DNA of 46,231 nucleotides from Plicaturopsis crispa FD-325 SS-3 (lineage: Eukaryota > Basidiomycota > Agaricomycetes > Amylocorticiales > Amylocorticiaceae), in contig KN832559.1 in assembly GCA_000827205.1 (NCBI GenBank), forward strand, positions 665,209 through 711,439, read 5' to 3'. Below the pieces are notes generated by a model that saw only the letters and a program-made list of their open reading frames with translations, had not been told where the DNA came from and ran no database searches. The translations under genes and the position numbers were made by a program. This document shows positions 1-9,889 of this stretch, in pieces. Position 1 is the first letter of the stretch. Each line of letters begins with the position of its first letter.

Positions 1-537
1 GGCTGTGCATGGCCTTGGACTCATGGGTCGTCCGCGGGTTACCTGCAGGATCGCAGAGGATGGAAGGATGGACTGAGTGAGGGGGTGCGAGGCACGGAGG
101 ATTTGGTGAGCAAGGGGGTGCTTGGGGCAGGGGTTGCATGCGTGTCGGACGCGATGCTCCAGGGGGTGTGTAGGGATATTTGGAGCATCGGGTGGTGAAG
201 GTGACCGCGGGAATCCGGATCGGAGATCGGAAGCGCACAGTGTCGTGCCAGCGCGCTCGTTGTACTGTTCTCTACCTGATTATATCGTGTTCCCTCTGGC
301 CCTTGCTGCGTCATCTACGGAAACCTTCAAGGCGATATCCAACACGAGTGCCTTCAGGTAAAAGTACTACTTGAGGCCTGAGGCCCGGGGAGATAATCGG
401 CTAATCGTGCATCGGAACCCGGATGAATCTTGCTCGCGCCACAAGCCCCCTCGTCGCGGTGTGCGTCCACAAGGATCCTCTTGACAACTCACCACCACCA
501 CAAATTCTTGCTTTCATCTGGTGTACAGACGACAGCC
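1..537. other. Left edge and upstream region of the sirtuin gene
   Basis: I see no gene here. Short frames exist on both strands but none has splice logic, a recognisable motif or protein-like composition. The last 100 bases contain a run of CACCACCACCAC and a pyrimidine-rich stretch just before the sirtuin start, which fits a short fungal promoter and 5' leader. The far left may be the tail of a neighbouring gene outside the window. Confidence 0.4.
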
Positions 538-2438
538 ATGACCCTCTTCCTCCCGCTGGAGGAATCATCTAGCTTCCCCCAGTCGCCGTCTTTCCTCACC
601 TCATGCGCGGATCCAAAGGCTCAACTTGCGAAAATTGTAAGAGCCGTCATGAAAGCAAAGAGAGTCGTCGTTGTCTGTGGTGCGTTGGAATGGATACGGA
701 AGGGATTACCATTTATCTAATATATCTGTTTTTGAAGGCGCTGGAATCTCGGTACAGGCTGGGATACCTGATTTTCGATCCCCAGAGGGACTCTTTCAGT
801 CCCTGAAGCGGGATAATCCACGAGAGTCGTTGGCCTCGGGAAAGGATCTTTTCGACGTGTCTGTCTTCAATGTAAGCATAGCTTTCTAATTCCGCGCCAC
901 ATCTTGTGTGCCGGAGACTCGCTTCTGACCCCGTACGTCAGTCCGAGCATACCACGTCTCTCTTCTGTCAGATGATTGCACAACTTTCCACGCTTTCGCG
1001 CGCCGCTTCACCGACTCCGTTCCATCGCATCCTTCGCTCTCTGGACGACCGAGGCAAGCTTCTGCGCGTCTACACACAAAATATCGACGCCATCGAATCA
1101 AAGTCTGGTCTTTCATTCGGCGTCCCGGAGTTTGACAGTAGGCGGAGCAAGCCCAAATCGAAAGGAAAGGCCATTGCCACTGATGTTGAGGCACCCACCT
1201 CTGCTGCACTTCTTTCGCCTCACCGACTCCCCTCTCCCCCGCTTGAAACGCCGCGGTGTATACCGCTCCACGGGACAATTGAGATGCTTCACTGCCAAAC
1301 GTGCACCCACTCTGTCCCACTCCAACACCACCTGTCTGCACTGTCCTCTGGAACCCCACCGCAATGCCCAGAGTGCACGGCGATGGAGGAAACGCGTCAG
1401 CTCGTGGGTAAGCGTGCACGCGGCGTCGGAAAACTGCGGCCGTCCGTAGTTTTATACAACGAACAACATAAGGATGGCGAGGGCGTTGGTGAGGTAGTAC
1501 GGAAGGATCTCGTCGGTGGTAGCTCGAAGGGCAAAGGTGGAAGTCGGAGCGGGCCAGACCTGCTACTCGTCGTCGGGACGAGCTTGCGCGTTCCAGGAAC
1601 AAAACGAATAGTGAGGGAGTTTGCGAAAGCCGTCCATTCACGTTCGTCGGCCAAGGAGACGCCCATTTCGTCAGGACTGCACACCCCGTTGCCGTCACCT
1701 CGACGAACGCCACCGTCTGAAGAGGATCCGCCAATCACATCTGTATATCTCAATCTCGACTTTCCAGTGCCGACGCGAGAATGGGAAGGTGTATTCGACG
1801 TTTGGCTGCAGGGTGATGCGCAGCGATTTGCAGCCGTCTTGGGCGAAGAAATCGACCGGGAGACACGAGCGAAAGAGGCCGCGGTCGAGAAAAAGCAGCG
1901 GAGAGACGAAGAGGCGCTGATGGAGCAGGCACGAGAAATGGAGGCGACCAGAAAATCTTCATCGGCAAAGAAGAGAAAGGCGGATCCACCTGGGAGCGCC
2001 CCGAAGCGGCGAAAACTCACCCCTCCAACACCTAAAACAACGACCTCGAAACCCAAGGCGCGAAAACACATCCCCTCGCCGCAAGCCACGAAACTGTACA
2101 TCCGGATCCCTCCCCGTCCTCCGAAACATCTGGTACCGGAAGTCTACATCAAAAGTCTGCCCGTAGCTTCCATGCAGACGCCCAAATCATCGCGCGTGCA
2201 CACATTCGCAGCATCGACGACCCCTCTACCTCGCAGTTACTCGAGGAAGATGCCCGGTTCAACTGCGAAACGGAGATCAGCAGGAGACGAAAACCTGGAC
2301 ATGAGCTCCGACAGTTCCGACAGTGACTCCGACGATATGCTACCGTCGTTTCACCGAGAGATGTCACCTCCCCAACCATCCCCCGAGCTGACTGAGAAAG
2401 CACTCCGGAGGATCCAGTGCGGCCTTCGAGGTGGCTGA
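538..2438 (+). CDS. Sir2-family NAD-dependent protein deacetylase, Hst3/Hst4 type
   Basis: Three exons (538-679, 738-871, 942-2438) give about 590 residues. The Sir2 signature is clear: GAGIS at about 48-52 followed by PDFRSPEG, TQNID at 137-141, catalytic His202 in the IPLHG segment, a zinc knuckle of Cys210/Cys213 and Cys234/Cys237, and GTSLR at 304-308. The LYNEQH segment is typical of the Hst3/Hst4 branch. In that family the enzyme removes acetyl groups from histone H3 Lys56 with NAD+ in the nucleus and protects genome stability; that role is inferred here. A loop of about 40 residues lies between the NID motif and the catalytic His. The 250-residue C-terminal tail is basic, Ser/Pro-rich and ends in an acidic Ser/Asp run, so it is probably disordered and may carry a nuclear signal. 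The start is the first ATG in frame with the conserved core. Confidence 0.93.
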
Positions 2439-2727
2439 ACATCTGAGATTATAGTCGAGTTCGCATTGCCTGACGCTATTTGCTATCATTATTGTACCCC
2501 TACTATACCCTACTCTAAATATCTTTATAACTGATAACTGTTTGTGTATACACTTTTTGCTCACGATCGTCCTCATATTCTGTGCACCCAGCTATGCAGC
2601 ATTGGTGCAGCAAGTTTGCACTGGTGTCTCCCCAGGTCTCCCCGCGGGCCGCGCTGGTGTTTCTCACGCCACAGACTGACGCGTCTCGATCTTCGCGTCG
2701 CCTCCAAGTCTCTTCGCATCTACCGTC

Positions 2728-3177
2728 ATGTCTGCTGCATCCACATCGAAACCACCCACGGAGAAACTGAAGGCGTCCGAGCCGCCTGCGAAGGCAGAGG
2801 AAAACGCGCAACCCCATCTCGGTGTTCTAGAGGAGGACGATGAGTTCGAGGAGTTTGCGGTAGCAGGTGCGTACAGTATGGTCGTGTCGCACATATATCT
2901 ATTGGCTAAACTGCGTCTATTAGATTGGGATGACTCCCAGACCGACCTTGCACACCTGGGGGGCGCTGCCCCAGGATCTGCGAAGTCCGGCGGCGATAAA
3001 TTATGGGAGGATAACTGGGACGATGATGATATCGAGGATGAGTTCAGCGTGCAGTTAAGGTACGCATGTCCTCTCCTTCTTTGCAAGCAAACAGTGACTC
3101 ACGCCGTTTCTTCGACTAGGAATGAGCTTGCAAAAACAGGAAAAGGGAAAGGTGGTGACGACGCTATGCAACACTAG
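2728..3177 (+). CDS. SEM1: 26S proteasome regulatory subunit Sem1/DSS1
   Basis: Three exons (2728-2866, 2924-3059, 3120-3177) encode about 110 residues. The family hallmark is two acidic, tryptophan-bearing patches. The first reads EEDDEFEEFAV followed, across intron 1, by DWDDS. The second is LWEDNWDDDDIEDEFSVQLR, followed by the helix that starts NELAK. In yeast and animals Sem1/DSS1 is a disordered chaperone-like subunit of the proteasome lid that also binds TREX-2 and BRCA2-type partners. It is a little longer than the 70-90 residues usual for the family because of a Lys/Pro/Ala-rich N-terminus and a Gly/Ser-rich insert between the patches. It lies about 290 bp downstream of the sirtuin on the same strand. 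Confidence 0.95.
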   Translation: MSAASTSKPPTEKLKASEPPAKAEENAQPHLGVLEEDDEFEEFAVAGAYSMVVSHIYLLAKLRLLDWDDSQTDLAHLGGAAPGSAKSGGDKLWEDNWDDDDIEDEFSVQLRYACPLLLCKQTVTHAVSSTRNELAKTGKGKGGDDAMQH

Positions 3178-3420
3178 TCGTGCTTCTCGCCGCACATGTA
3201 TTTTTGCCCAATTTCGCGATGTTTTCTTGCCCTTCAATTTCTAAGCGCAGACTCTTGCAGCAAGTGAACGTTGTGCAACTGTAGGACAGTGTTCATCTAC
3301 GGCGACAACAAATGGATAGAACAACTAAAGTACTAGGTAAAACATTAAATAAGCATGACATTTCAAGCACGACTGTCTTCCCAAACCCAAGAGAATCAAG
3401 CAAAGTGCAAGATCGCCTTC

Positions 3421-5902
3421 TCAGACGGTCTGAACGACCGGCTCTTTCTCGTCGATCTTTTCGGCTGAATTGTTTGATACGACGGTAGTGGTCTCACTGG
3501 GGAGGCCCATATGCGAGGTGTCATAACCATTGGCCTCGAGATACTCGCGGAACTGCAGTGTATGAAGAGGATGCAATCAGTAAGCATAGAGTGACGAGTT
3601 GCACAGCGCTTGAAACAGACCTTCATATCCTCCTCGACCATGCCATCGTGGTCCAAGGGCGTGATGAAGAAGTAGGTTATCCCGGCACTGAGGACGGCGA
3701 GGGCGCTACCAATCCAGAAAGGACCTGTGTTCCCTTTGACACTGTCCGAGCCACCGAAAGCGTCGATCATGGCCGGGAACGCTGCACGCATGCGCATCAG
3801 CATCACCACACATGCGGAAGAGATATTTGGACGTACCCCAGTCTCCAACGAACGCGCCAACCTTGCCTGTCAAAAAGTCAGAAATGATGCGTTTGCGGCG
3901 TCGAATAATCTGGGCCCTACCTATAGCGGCAGCGAGTCCGTAGTACTGACCACGAACTGCGGTGGGGCCAGTCTTGGAGGCAAGCAGACCAAGGCAGTTT
4001 CCGGGACCGACCTCGCCGAGGGCCAAAAAGATACCATAAACAACCTTTGGAGCGAGAGCGTGTCAGTCAGCGCGTGCGGGCACATACCGAGCGAATACTC
4101 ACAGCAAATGCAGCTACATGGTCTGCCAGTTTGGTGTAGAGGCCACTCATGATGAAGCCAATTACGGCTTGGGACAAAAGACCCGTAATCTGGGGCAAAG
4201 TGGTGAGAATGAACTCATATCCCAGCTCGAGAGACATACCATGGTTGCTTTAGGTCCAAGGTAATCAACGATGAATGCACCACCAAGAGTACCGGGCATG
4301 TAGAACAGACTGTGGTAGTAGTTAGCAAGAAGTACGCAGGTCCGACTCGAAGTGAAAGGCCGTACTTGATTATGACATTCCAGCCCAAAACCACGGTGAG
4401 AGACGTGTTTCCACCCGTGACACTACGCAAGATAAGTTAGTTGGCGCAAAAAGAGGGACCCACGAAACAGAACATACGTGTTCACTACCGTCGAAGAGTA
4501 AAGTCCGAACTACATAGACGTCTGTCAGTGGGCTTGACCATTGGCAAATGTACACAGAACAACGAACCGGGTAGCTGCAATGCAACACATGGTCAGTGCC
4601 TTTCACAGAAATACAAGTTGAAGAGCATACGTGATGAAATCATAAATGAACCACGTAAGGCTGAGGGCGGCCATTCCCTTCCAATAGCGCTTGATAATTA
4701 ATTTGTACGGGATCTTGGCCCTCTTCATGCCAGATTCCTTGTAACGCGTCGGCTCCTGCATGTTCATACGCCATATGAACACCGCCACGGCGGGGACCGT
4801 GCCGAGACCGAGAGAAAGACGCCAGACGGCGCGGAGGTGATTCTCGCCGCAGCTGTTGCGAAAGATTCAGCGTTACACATAGACAGTGGGCAAGGCGAGG
4901 TGACCGACATCCAGAAGAGAACAAGCGGCACGAAGGCAGAGATGACGAATCCGAAATCAATCATGGAGTCTGTGGATAACGATGAATACCACTCCTGCAA
5001 AGCGTCTCGGGGAGAGATAATGCGTACTGGTAGCAAGTGCAAACCACCGATGTTGCGAGTTTTTGTTCACACCCGGCTCTTCAGACTGCTCCGAAGCCGC
5101 AACGGACCCGCAAGGGTACTCAGCACCCACTCCGATACCAAGGAAGAAACTATGTCACGGTTCGAAGTGAGATTTTACTATTATAAACGATCATGCATTC
5201 GTGCTCACCGGCATGCGCTAAGCATAGATAACATTCCCCCTACGCTGTGGTGTGCCCCGCTGGACGCAGATGATAGTGCGGAGAAAAATGCAACAATGCC
5301 GGCTGCCAACATCTGCAGAAGTAGTCGAGATTATTAATTCCGCCATATCCAGTGGGAGGGGGAGAACACACCATTCCAAATTTCCTTCCAAGTTTATCGG
5401 AGAGGTAGCCGAACACAAGCATGCCAACGACGGTTCCAGCAAATCCGACACTGGTCAGGACGTTGCTGTAATTATTCTTCGCAAGAGCGGCCTTCCCGTA
5501 TATTCTCGTCAAAACTGGTCACCCCCGTATGTTCATTTTCATTCCCAAGCGTGAGCAGAGAATCTCTTACTCGTGTTAACTGCAATATCGTTATCAGAAG
5601 TCGTGCCAAAAGCTATGCATAAATCCTCGACGTACCATTGCCGATGACACCGTTCGCGTATCCTGAACACGAGGATGAGCACCGTCTCTGTGTAGCCTAA
5701 ACTCGACACATGCACGTACCATCCGAGAAGAGGGCGGTACCACATCTATTGAGAAGAGACCAAGCCGACGCAGAGAAAGCAGATAGCGCGCTTAACGTCA
5801 GATTCAAGTTCGAGGACGCATGCGGAAAATGGCGTACGCGAATATCAGCGAGACGCTGGCGAATTTCGACCTCCTCTGCACCGGCGCAATTCCGTCGGCC
5901 AT
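3421..5902 (-). CDS. MFS transporter, Git1/phosphate-permease-like
   Basis: Eighteen exons give about 492 residues: 5838-5902, 5720-5745, 5636-5662, 5571-5579, 5372-5514, 5209-5312, 5028-5149, 4909-4969, 4631-4852, 4568-4574, 4478-4509, 4366-4422, 4240-4309, 4103-4189, 3921-4044, 3837-3866, 3621-3781, 3421-3552. Every junction is GT-AG and phases agree. MFS hallmarks include the loop motif [12 protein letters not shown], the segment [16 protein letters not shown], a central cytosolic loop with MQEPTRY, and YDFITYPFGLYSS. About twelve membrane helices are expected. The closest family I recognise is the fungal glycerophosphodiester/phosphate permease group (Git1-like, plasma membrane H+ symport), but the substrate is not readable from sequence. 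Exons 4 and 10 are only 9 and 7 nt long. The tail is hydrophilic, ending near EKEPVVQTV. Confidence 0.9.
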
Positions 5903-7671
5903 CGTAAGGAATGGAAAAGAGAATAAAAAGAGGTGGTGTGCAGGATCCGGGTACGCCTCAGGCCCACTGTACTTAACCCATCCGCTATCATTTTGATTTT
6001 CATGATGGCCCGGTTTAACTATCGTGGCGATTGATCTGCGTCGCTCGGATTCGAGCAAGGGGCAAGCTGCTGCTGCACATGGAGAGTTTCGAGTTTTCTG
6101 ATTGGTACAAAGATTGCGAGTGGCAGGGGTCGAACCGGAGGCATCACGAAGCGGCCTTCACTTCTGCACAGAGCGCACGTTTGCAGTGCCGACCTGGTGC
6201 CAGTCTTTCTTTTACACCAGCTACCAGGGTCCACCGTCCAGGACCTGTGCACGACCGCCGTATCTCGCCGCCGGTATCGACGAGGAACAGCAGAAAATGC
6301 TATGTGGGTGTTTACTACATCTTTCTTAGATTGGTACTGATCTCGTCGCCTCGAACTCAAATAGCAGAAAAGATCGTTAACGCGCTCTTGATATTGTGCG
6401 GGAAAGCCAGCGGGAGTGCGTAACAATCACCATCCACAAGGGCGATGTCCGCAGTGTATCACACGCAGCGCCCCCCATCGAACGTGGCTGCAACGGCGGA
6501 CGTGACATGTCAACATAAATATCGACACAATCGCGCTCTATCTCGCTTGCATTTCGAGATGGCGTTCGCACTCCTGGCATTTCGCAAGCCTTTACACAAT
6601 GGAGCAGGACGTTTTAGGCGCATTCTCGCCCCGGAGCAGAGACTTCGCATACAGGCGACAACATAACGTCCGACTGTGACGGGAGTTCCCCTCTGGCGAT
6701 CGTCTGTTCAAAATCTAGGACCGTCGGCTAGGACCCTGGGGACGCCGGCATGCCACCTATAATTATCTGGCTACATACAGAACCGCACTGTCAAGTTAAC
6801 GAGTCCTGTGAGTTCCCACCTTTTAAAATAGTATCTGATGTCACCTTGTGATGCTCAGAAATCGTGTGCAGAGGCTTGCAAGGAGGCTTGAGATAAGTCC
6901 TAGCCTGCGCAAAAGCTTCCTGCACGGGTTCATTCAAGTTCTGAGGAGCAATTCAGACAGGTATGGCGGCAGCTCCAATAATCACGTAGCCGCCGCGTCG
7001 GCCATGACCATTCCCTTCCCTTCACCGGCGATGTGCTCCACTCCGCATCCACGACAGGACGGCGAATCCAAGCTTTTTGGCCCCGCATTCCTTCCTTAGA
7101 ACACACGCAAGGGTAGTATCGCTCTACGCCAGCCTGGCGACGGTCGCAGCCTCGACATGGACGGCGCAAGAAAGACACGCGAATTAGTCCCACACAAGTC
7201 GCCCTGGGCATGCGCCAGGGGGCCCTTATTATTGCATCTATGTACTCGAGAGAGTCGAAGAGACCGTTGGAACTGTAGTTCAAAGCCGTCCGCTTATTCG
7301 GCCCTGGCATCGTAGAGCTCCTCAAAGCCCCTTTTCCTTAGACTGGTAACCCGTCTGACTATGAGCAAGCGTCGATAGTCTACCTTTTCCTATCCGAGAC
7401 GTCCGGATTCTAACACCCCCTTTTCCGCCGCATAGTACCGGACACAGGATGCAAGGGGCACACTGCGCAGGGCTGCAACTGTACGAGAGCATACAAGTAG
7501 TAGGGGATTGCATGCAATTTCGCTCTTCCCAGACCGTACAGCTACAGTACAACACGACATAAAGTACATACATGCCCAAGATATACATAGCAAACACGGA
7601 CGAAGGCAAAACATCATTGCCTACAGTGCACGATATAAAGATGAATAAGATATGAGGCAGCTGGATGATTA
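5903..7671. other. 1.8-kb intergenic region without a recognisable gene
   Basis: No frame here has splice continuity or a family motif on either strand. The right part (about 7330-7671) contains AT-richer DNA suited to a 3' flank of the leftward gene that ends at 7672. The left part should include the promoter of the transporter that starts at 5902. A patch near 6115-6160 superficially resembles the T-arm of a reverse-strand tRNA but does not fold as one. Confidence 0.4.
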
Positions 7672-9351
7672 TCATCCAAAGTAGGGAACGAGACCGTATG
7701 GGACACCGGGAATGTCAGTGTAAACCATCCCAGACATTGCAGGGGGCCCCGAGTAGCCCGCATACTCGGGAGCATCAGACCTGAAACGTTGAGGCGCACG
7801 GCTACGCGAGTCGTTCGAGCGACGTGCCCTTAGACTCGGGTTATAAGCAGCCCCGTTCTGATACTGCTGTGCCCAATGGCGGAAAGGGGCCGACGAGGCG
7901 AAGCCAGCCGCGGCAAAGTGCGCCGCGACATCGAAAAGGGTCATATCGTCGATGTTTCCCCCGTGGAAACGATAGGGCGCGAATACGGGTTCGGTGGCGA
8001 CGGATATGCCCTGGCTGGCGATGCAGTCAGAGAGGGAGCGACCTTCTTGCGTGAAGAGCTCAAGGGCTAGAGCCGTGAAGCGGGCCCGCAAAGCCTTCGT
8101 CTCAGGGTCTTGCGTATCTACTTCTGGCCGCAGACGAGCCATGACACGGCTCGCCTTGAGATCACTCAGATTGGGCCTGCCGCTGGTGTTCATGCGAACG
8201 CCTCTTGGCCAGGAGGAGGGGTGGGCGGTAATATATGCCGCCCAAACGTCCACAGGGTCATCGGCGCGGGGGGTCACCGTTGCAATCCTGACCGGCGGGG
8301 CCGGTGGACCCGAATGATGCGGAAGAGGAGTCGACGCGGGTGTTCCGGTCGACCAGGCTGGGTTCCGCCAGTTGGCCAGGAGATAACGCTGTAGTTCGGT
8401 TTTCTGATTCGCAGGGGTTTGATGCGCCATCGCACACAACGCCTTTACTTGCTTCAGTGCAGCGTGATTTCCCGGGGTATTCGCAGAGTCAATGAGACTC
8501 TGAAGGCGTACTCGGTCAGGTGACTGGATAGGGTCGGAGGAGGTAGCAGCGGCGGATGTGCCTGGGACTGGTTTGGACGGGAGCGGATGAGTGGGCCTGA
8601 GAGGGGGTTGGCTTGGCGGACGGCTGTCTGAGTGAATATATGCTGCAGTATCCGTTGCAAAGGGCGCTGGAGCGGATGCGGTCCATGGCACGGATGAGTC
8701 GATGCTGTCTTCAATTTTGATGGACATTTCCGCTTTTGTATACTGCTGAGGCGCATGCAAGTCACTGTTACCGGCCTCGGTGGTGACCAGAAGCATGTTC
8801 TCTATTTCACTAGCTTCTGCGTCGTCCGACGCCTCCTCAACCTGTACCGAAAAGGACGGCTGAAGGGTGCGAGACTGCTCGGCGCGGACACGGTCCAGCT
8901 CAGCGCGAAGATCGGCGAGCTCGCGATGGGCATGGGCCGTCGACGATTCTTGCATAGTGAGCTCGGCGCGCGCGTCGTCGCGCTCTATGCGATAGCGTTC
9001 GCGGTCCTGGAGCAGAGCAGCATCTTTTTGACGCTGGTGATGGCGGCCATCGACGAAGCCATTGTTGTAAGGGACCTCGAAGGTATGTGTGTGGTGCTGT
9101 TGGCGAGCGAGGCCGAAGGAAGACTGGGCATCGTGATCATTGTCTGCTGCGTCTGCGAGATGGGCCGTGTATGTACTGCAGGTTCGGCAGCGGTCTGAAT
9201 GGACGATACCGACTCGTTGATCATAATGCCAGGGAGCCGGTGCAGGCGAGGATGAAGGATACGAGGCTCTTTGTCTTTTGCGAGATGGACCTGGCTCCCA
9301 ATCCCACAAGTCACTGTCACGACCGCTCCATCGATTTGGCATGCGCGACAT
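7672..9351 (-). CDS. Uncharacterised single-exon protein with coiled-coil segment
   Basis: An uninterrupted frame runs leftward to a stop at 7672. The open frame extends up to 9588, but the first stretch has irregular composition, so I favour the ATG at 9349-9351 that begins MSRMPNRWSG (about 559 residues); 9588 is the alternative. I do not recognise the family. From the N-terminus one sees a Trp/Arg-rich start, a charged segment of about 60 residues with heptad-like spacing (RIERDDARAELT and onward) that should form a coiled coil, a Pro/Ser/Thr-rich linker, and a more ordered C-terminal half with conserved-looking blocks (PVDVWAAYITAHP, FTALALELFTQEG). There is no signal peptide or membrane segment. 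A lack of introns among intron-rich neighbours may point to a retro-derived or lineage-specific gene. Confidence 0.6.
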   Translation of the reverse strand: MSRMPNRWSGRDSDLWDWEPGPSRKRQRASYPSSSPAPAPWHYDQRVGIVHSDRCRTCSTYTAHLADAADNDHDAQSSFGLARQQHHTHTFEVPYNNGFVDGRHHQRQKDAALLQDRERYRIERDDARAELTMQESSTAHAHRELADLRAELDRVRAEQSRTLQPSFSVQVEEASDDAEASEIENMLLVTTEAGNSDLHAPQQYTKAEMSIKIEDSIDSSVPWTASAPAPFATDTAAYIHSDSRPPSQPPLRPTHPLPSKPVPGTSAAATSSDPIQSPDRVRLQSLIDSANTPGNHAALKQVKALCAMAHQTPANQKTELQRYLLANWRNPAWSTGTPASTPLPHHSGPPAPPVRIATVTPRADDPVDVWAAYITAHPSSWPRGVRMNTSGRPNLSDLKASRVMARLRPEVDTQDPETKALRARFTALALELFTQEGRSLSDCIASQGISVATEPVFAPYRFHGGNIDDMTLFDVAAHFAAAGFASSAPFRHWAQQYQNGAAYNPSLRARRSNDSRSRAPQRFRSDAPEYAGYSGPPAMSGMVYTDIPGVPYGLVPYFG

Positions 9352-9747
9352 TGAGCGCTTTAGCGGCGTCTGAGCGGCGTCAAAGATACTACTTAGATAG
9401 TGAACAGAAAAAAGGGAATCGTCGCGGTGCAGCAGCACTGTCGCGGAGTCCTGATGAAGTCCGCGAAAATCAAATGAAATTCTGCAAGTCCATCCCGTTT
9501 TCCGATCCGTAGCCCCTGAGGCCGGTGGTTCGCCATCCTCCAAGTTGCTCTGCTCCTTTAGATTCTTGCACTTCAAAGCGACCGCCAAACTTGTCCATTG
9601 CTCGACTGGACATCCGCCCGGTATACGGATTGTTTTGTGTTTTGTATCCGCCTACATCCGTTTCGCGACATGACGCTTCTGCCAGAGAGTACCGCAACTG
9701 CCGCCCGCTTGCATCCGCACACCCTTCCCCCAACCGCACAGTTCAAT

Positions 9748-9810
9748 CGCTATAAGACACAGCATGATTCGTTTGAATATTCGGTCTCTCTCTCTCTCCC
9801 TTCCCTCCTC
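9748..9810 (+). promoter_or_regulatory. Probable core promoter of the amylase-like gene
   Basis: A TATA-like TATAAGA lies about 140 bp before the amylase-like start codon and is followed by a long pyrimidine run (TCTCTCTCTCTCTCCC). This arrangement, a TATA box and then a CT block near the transcription start, is common in highly expressed genes of filamentous fungi. It is a pattern match only. Confidence 0.35.
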
Positions 9811-9889
9811 GCCAGCGAGGACTTCTCCATTCAATACCGCCAGTCACTCCTCACGCTTCATTCGTGGTCTGACTTGAAGCGCCGCCAAC

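Noticed and set aside
886-1734. Minus-strand frame of 282 codons opposite the sirtuin
   Set aside because: It is antisense to a well-supported sirtuin exon and has no family features.
6110-6190. T-arm-like GGGGTCGAACC suggesting a reverse-strand tRNA
   Set aside because: The T-stem has mismatches and no matching 5' acceptor strand (GCGAGTG) is found upstream on that strand.
7672-9588. Possible gag-like origin of the orphan protein
   Set aside because: There is no zinc knuckle, protease, reverse transcriptase or LTR nearby.
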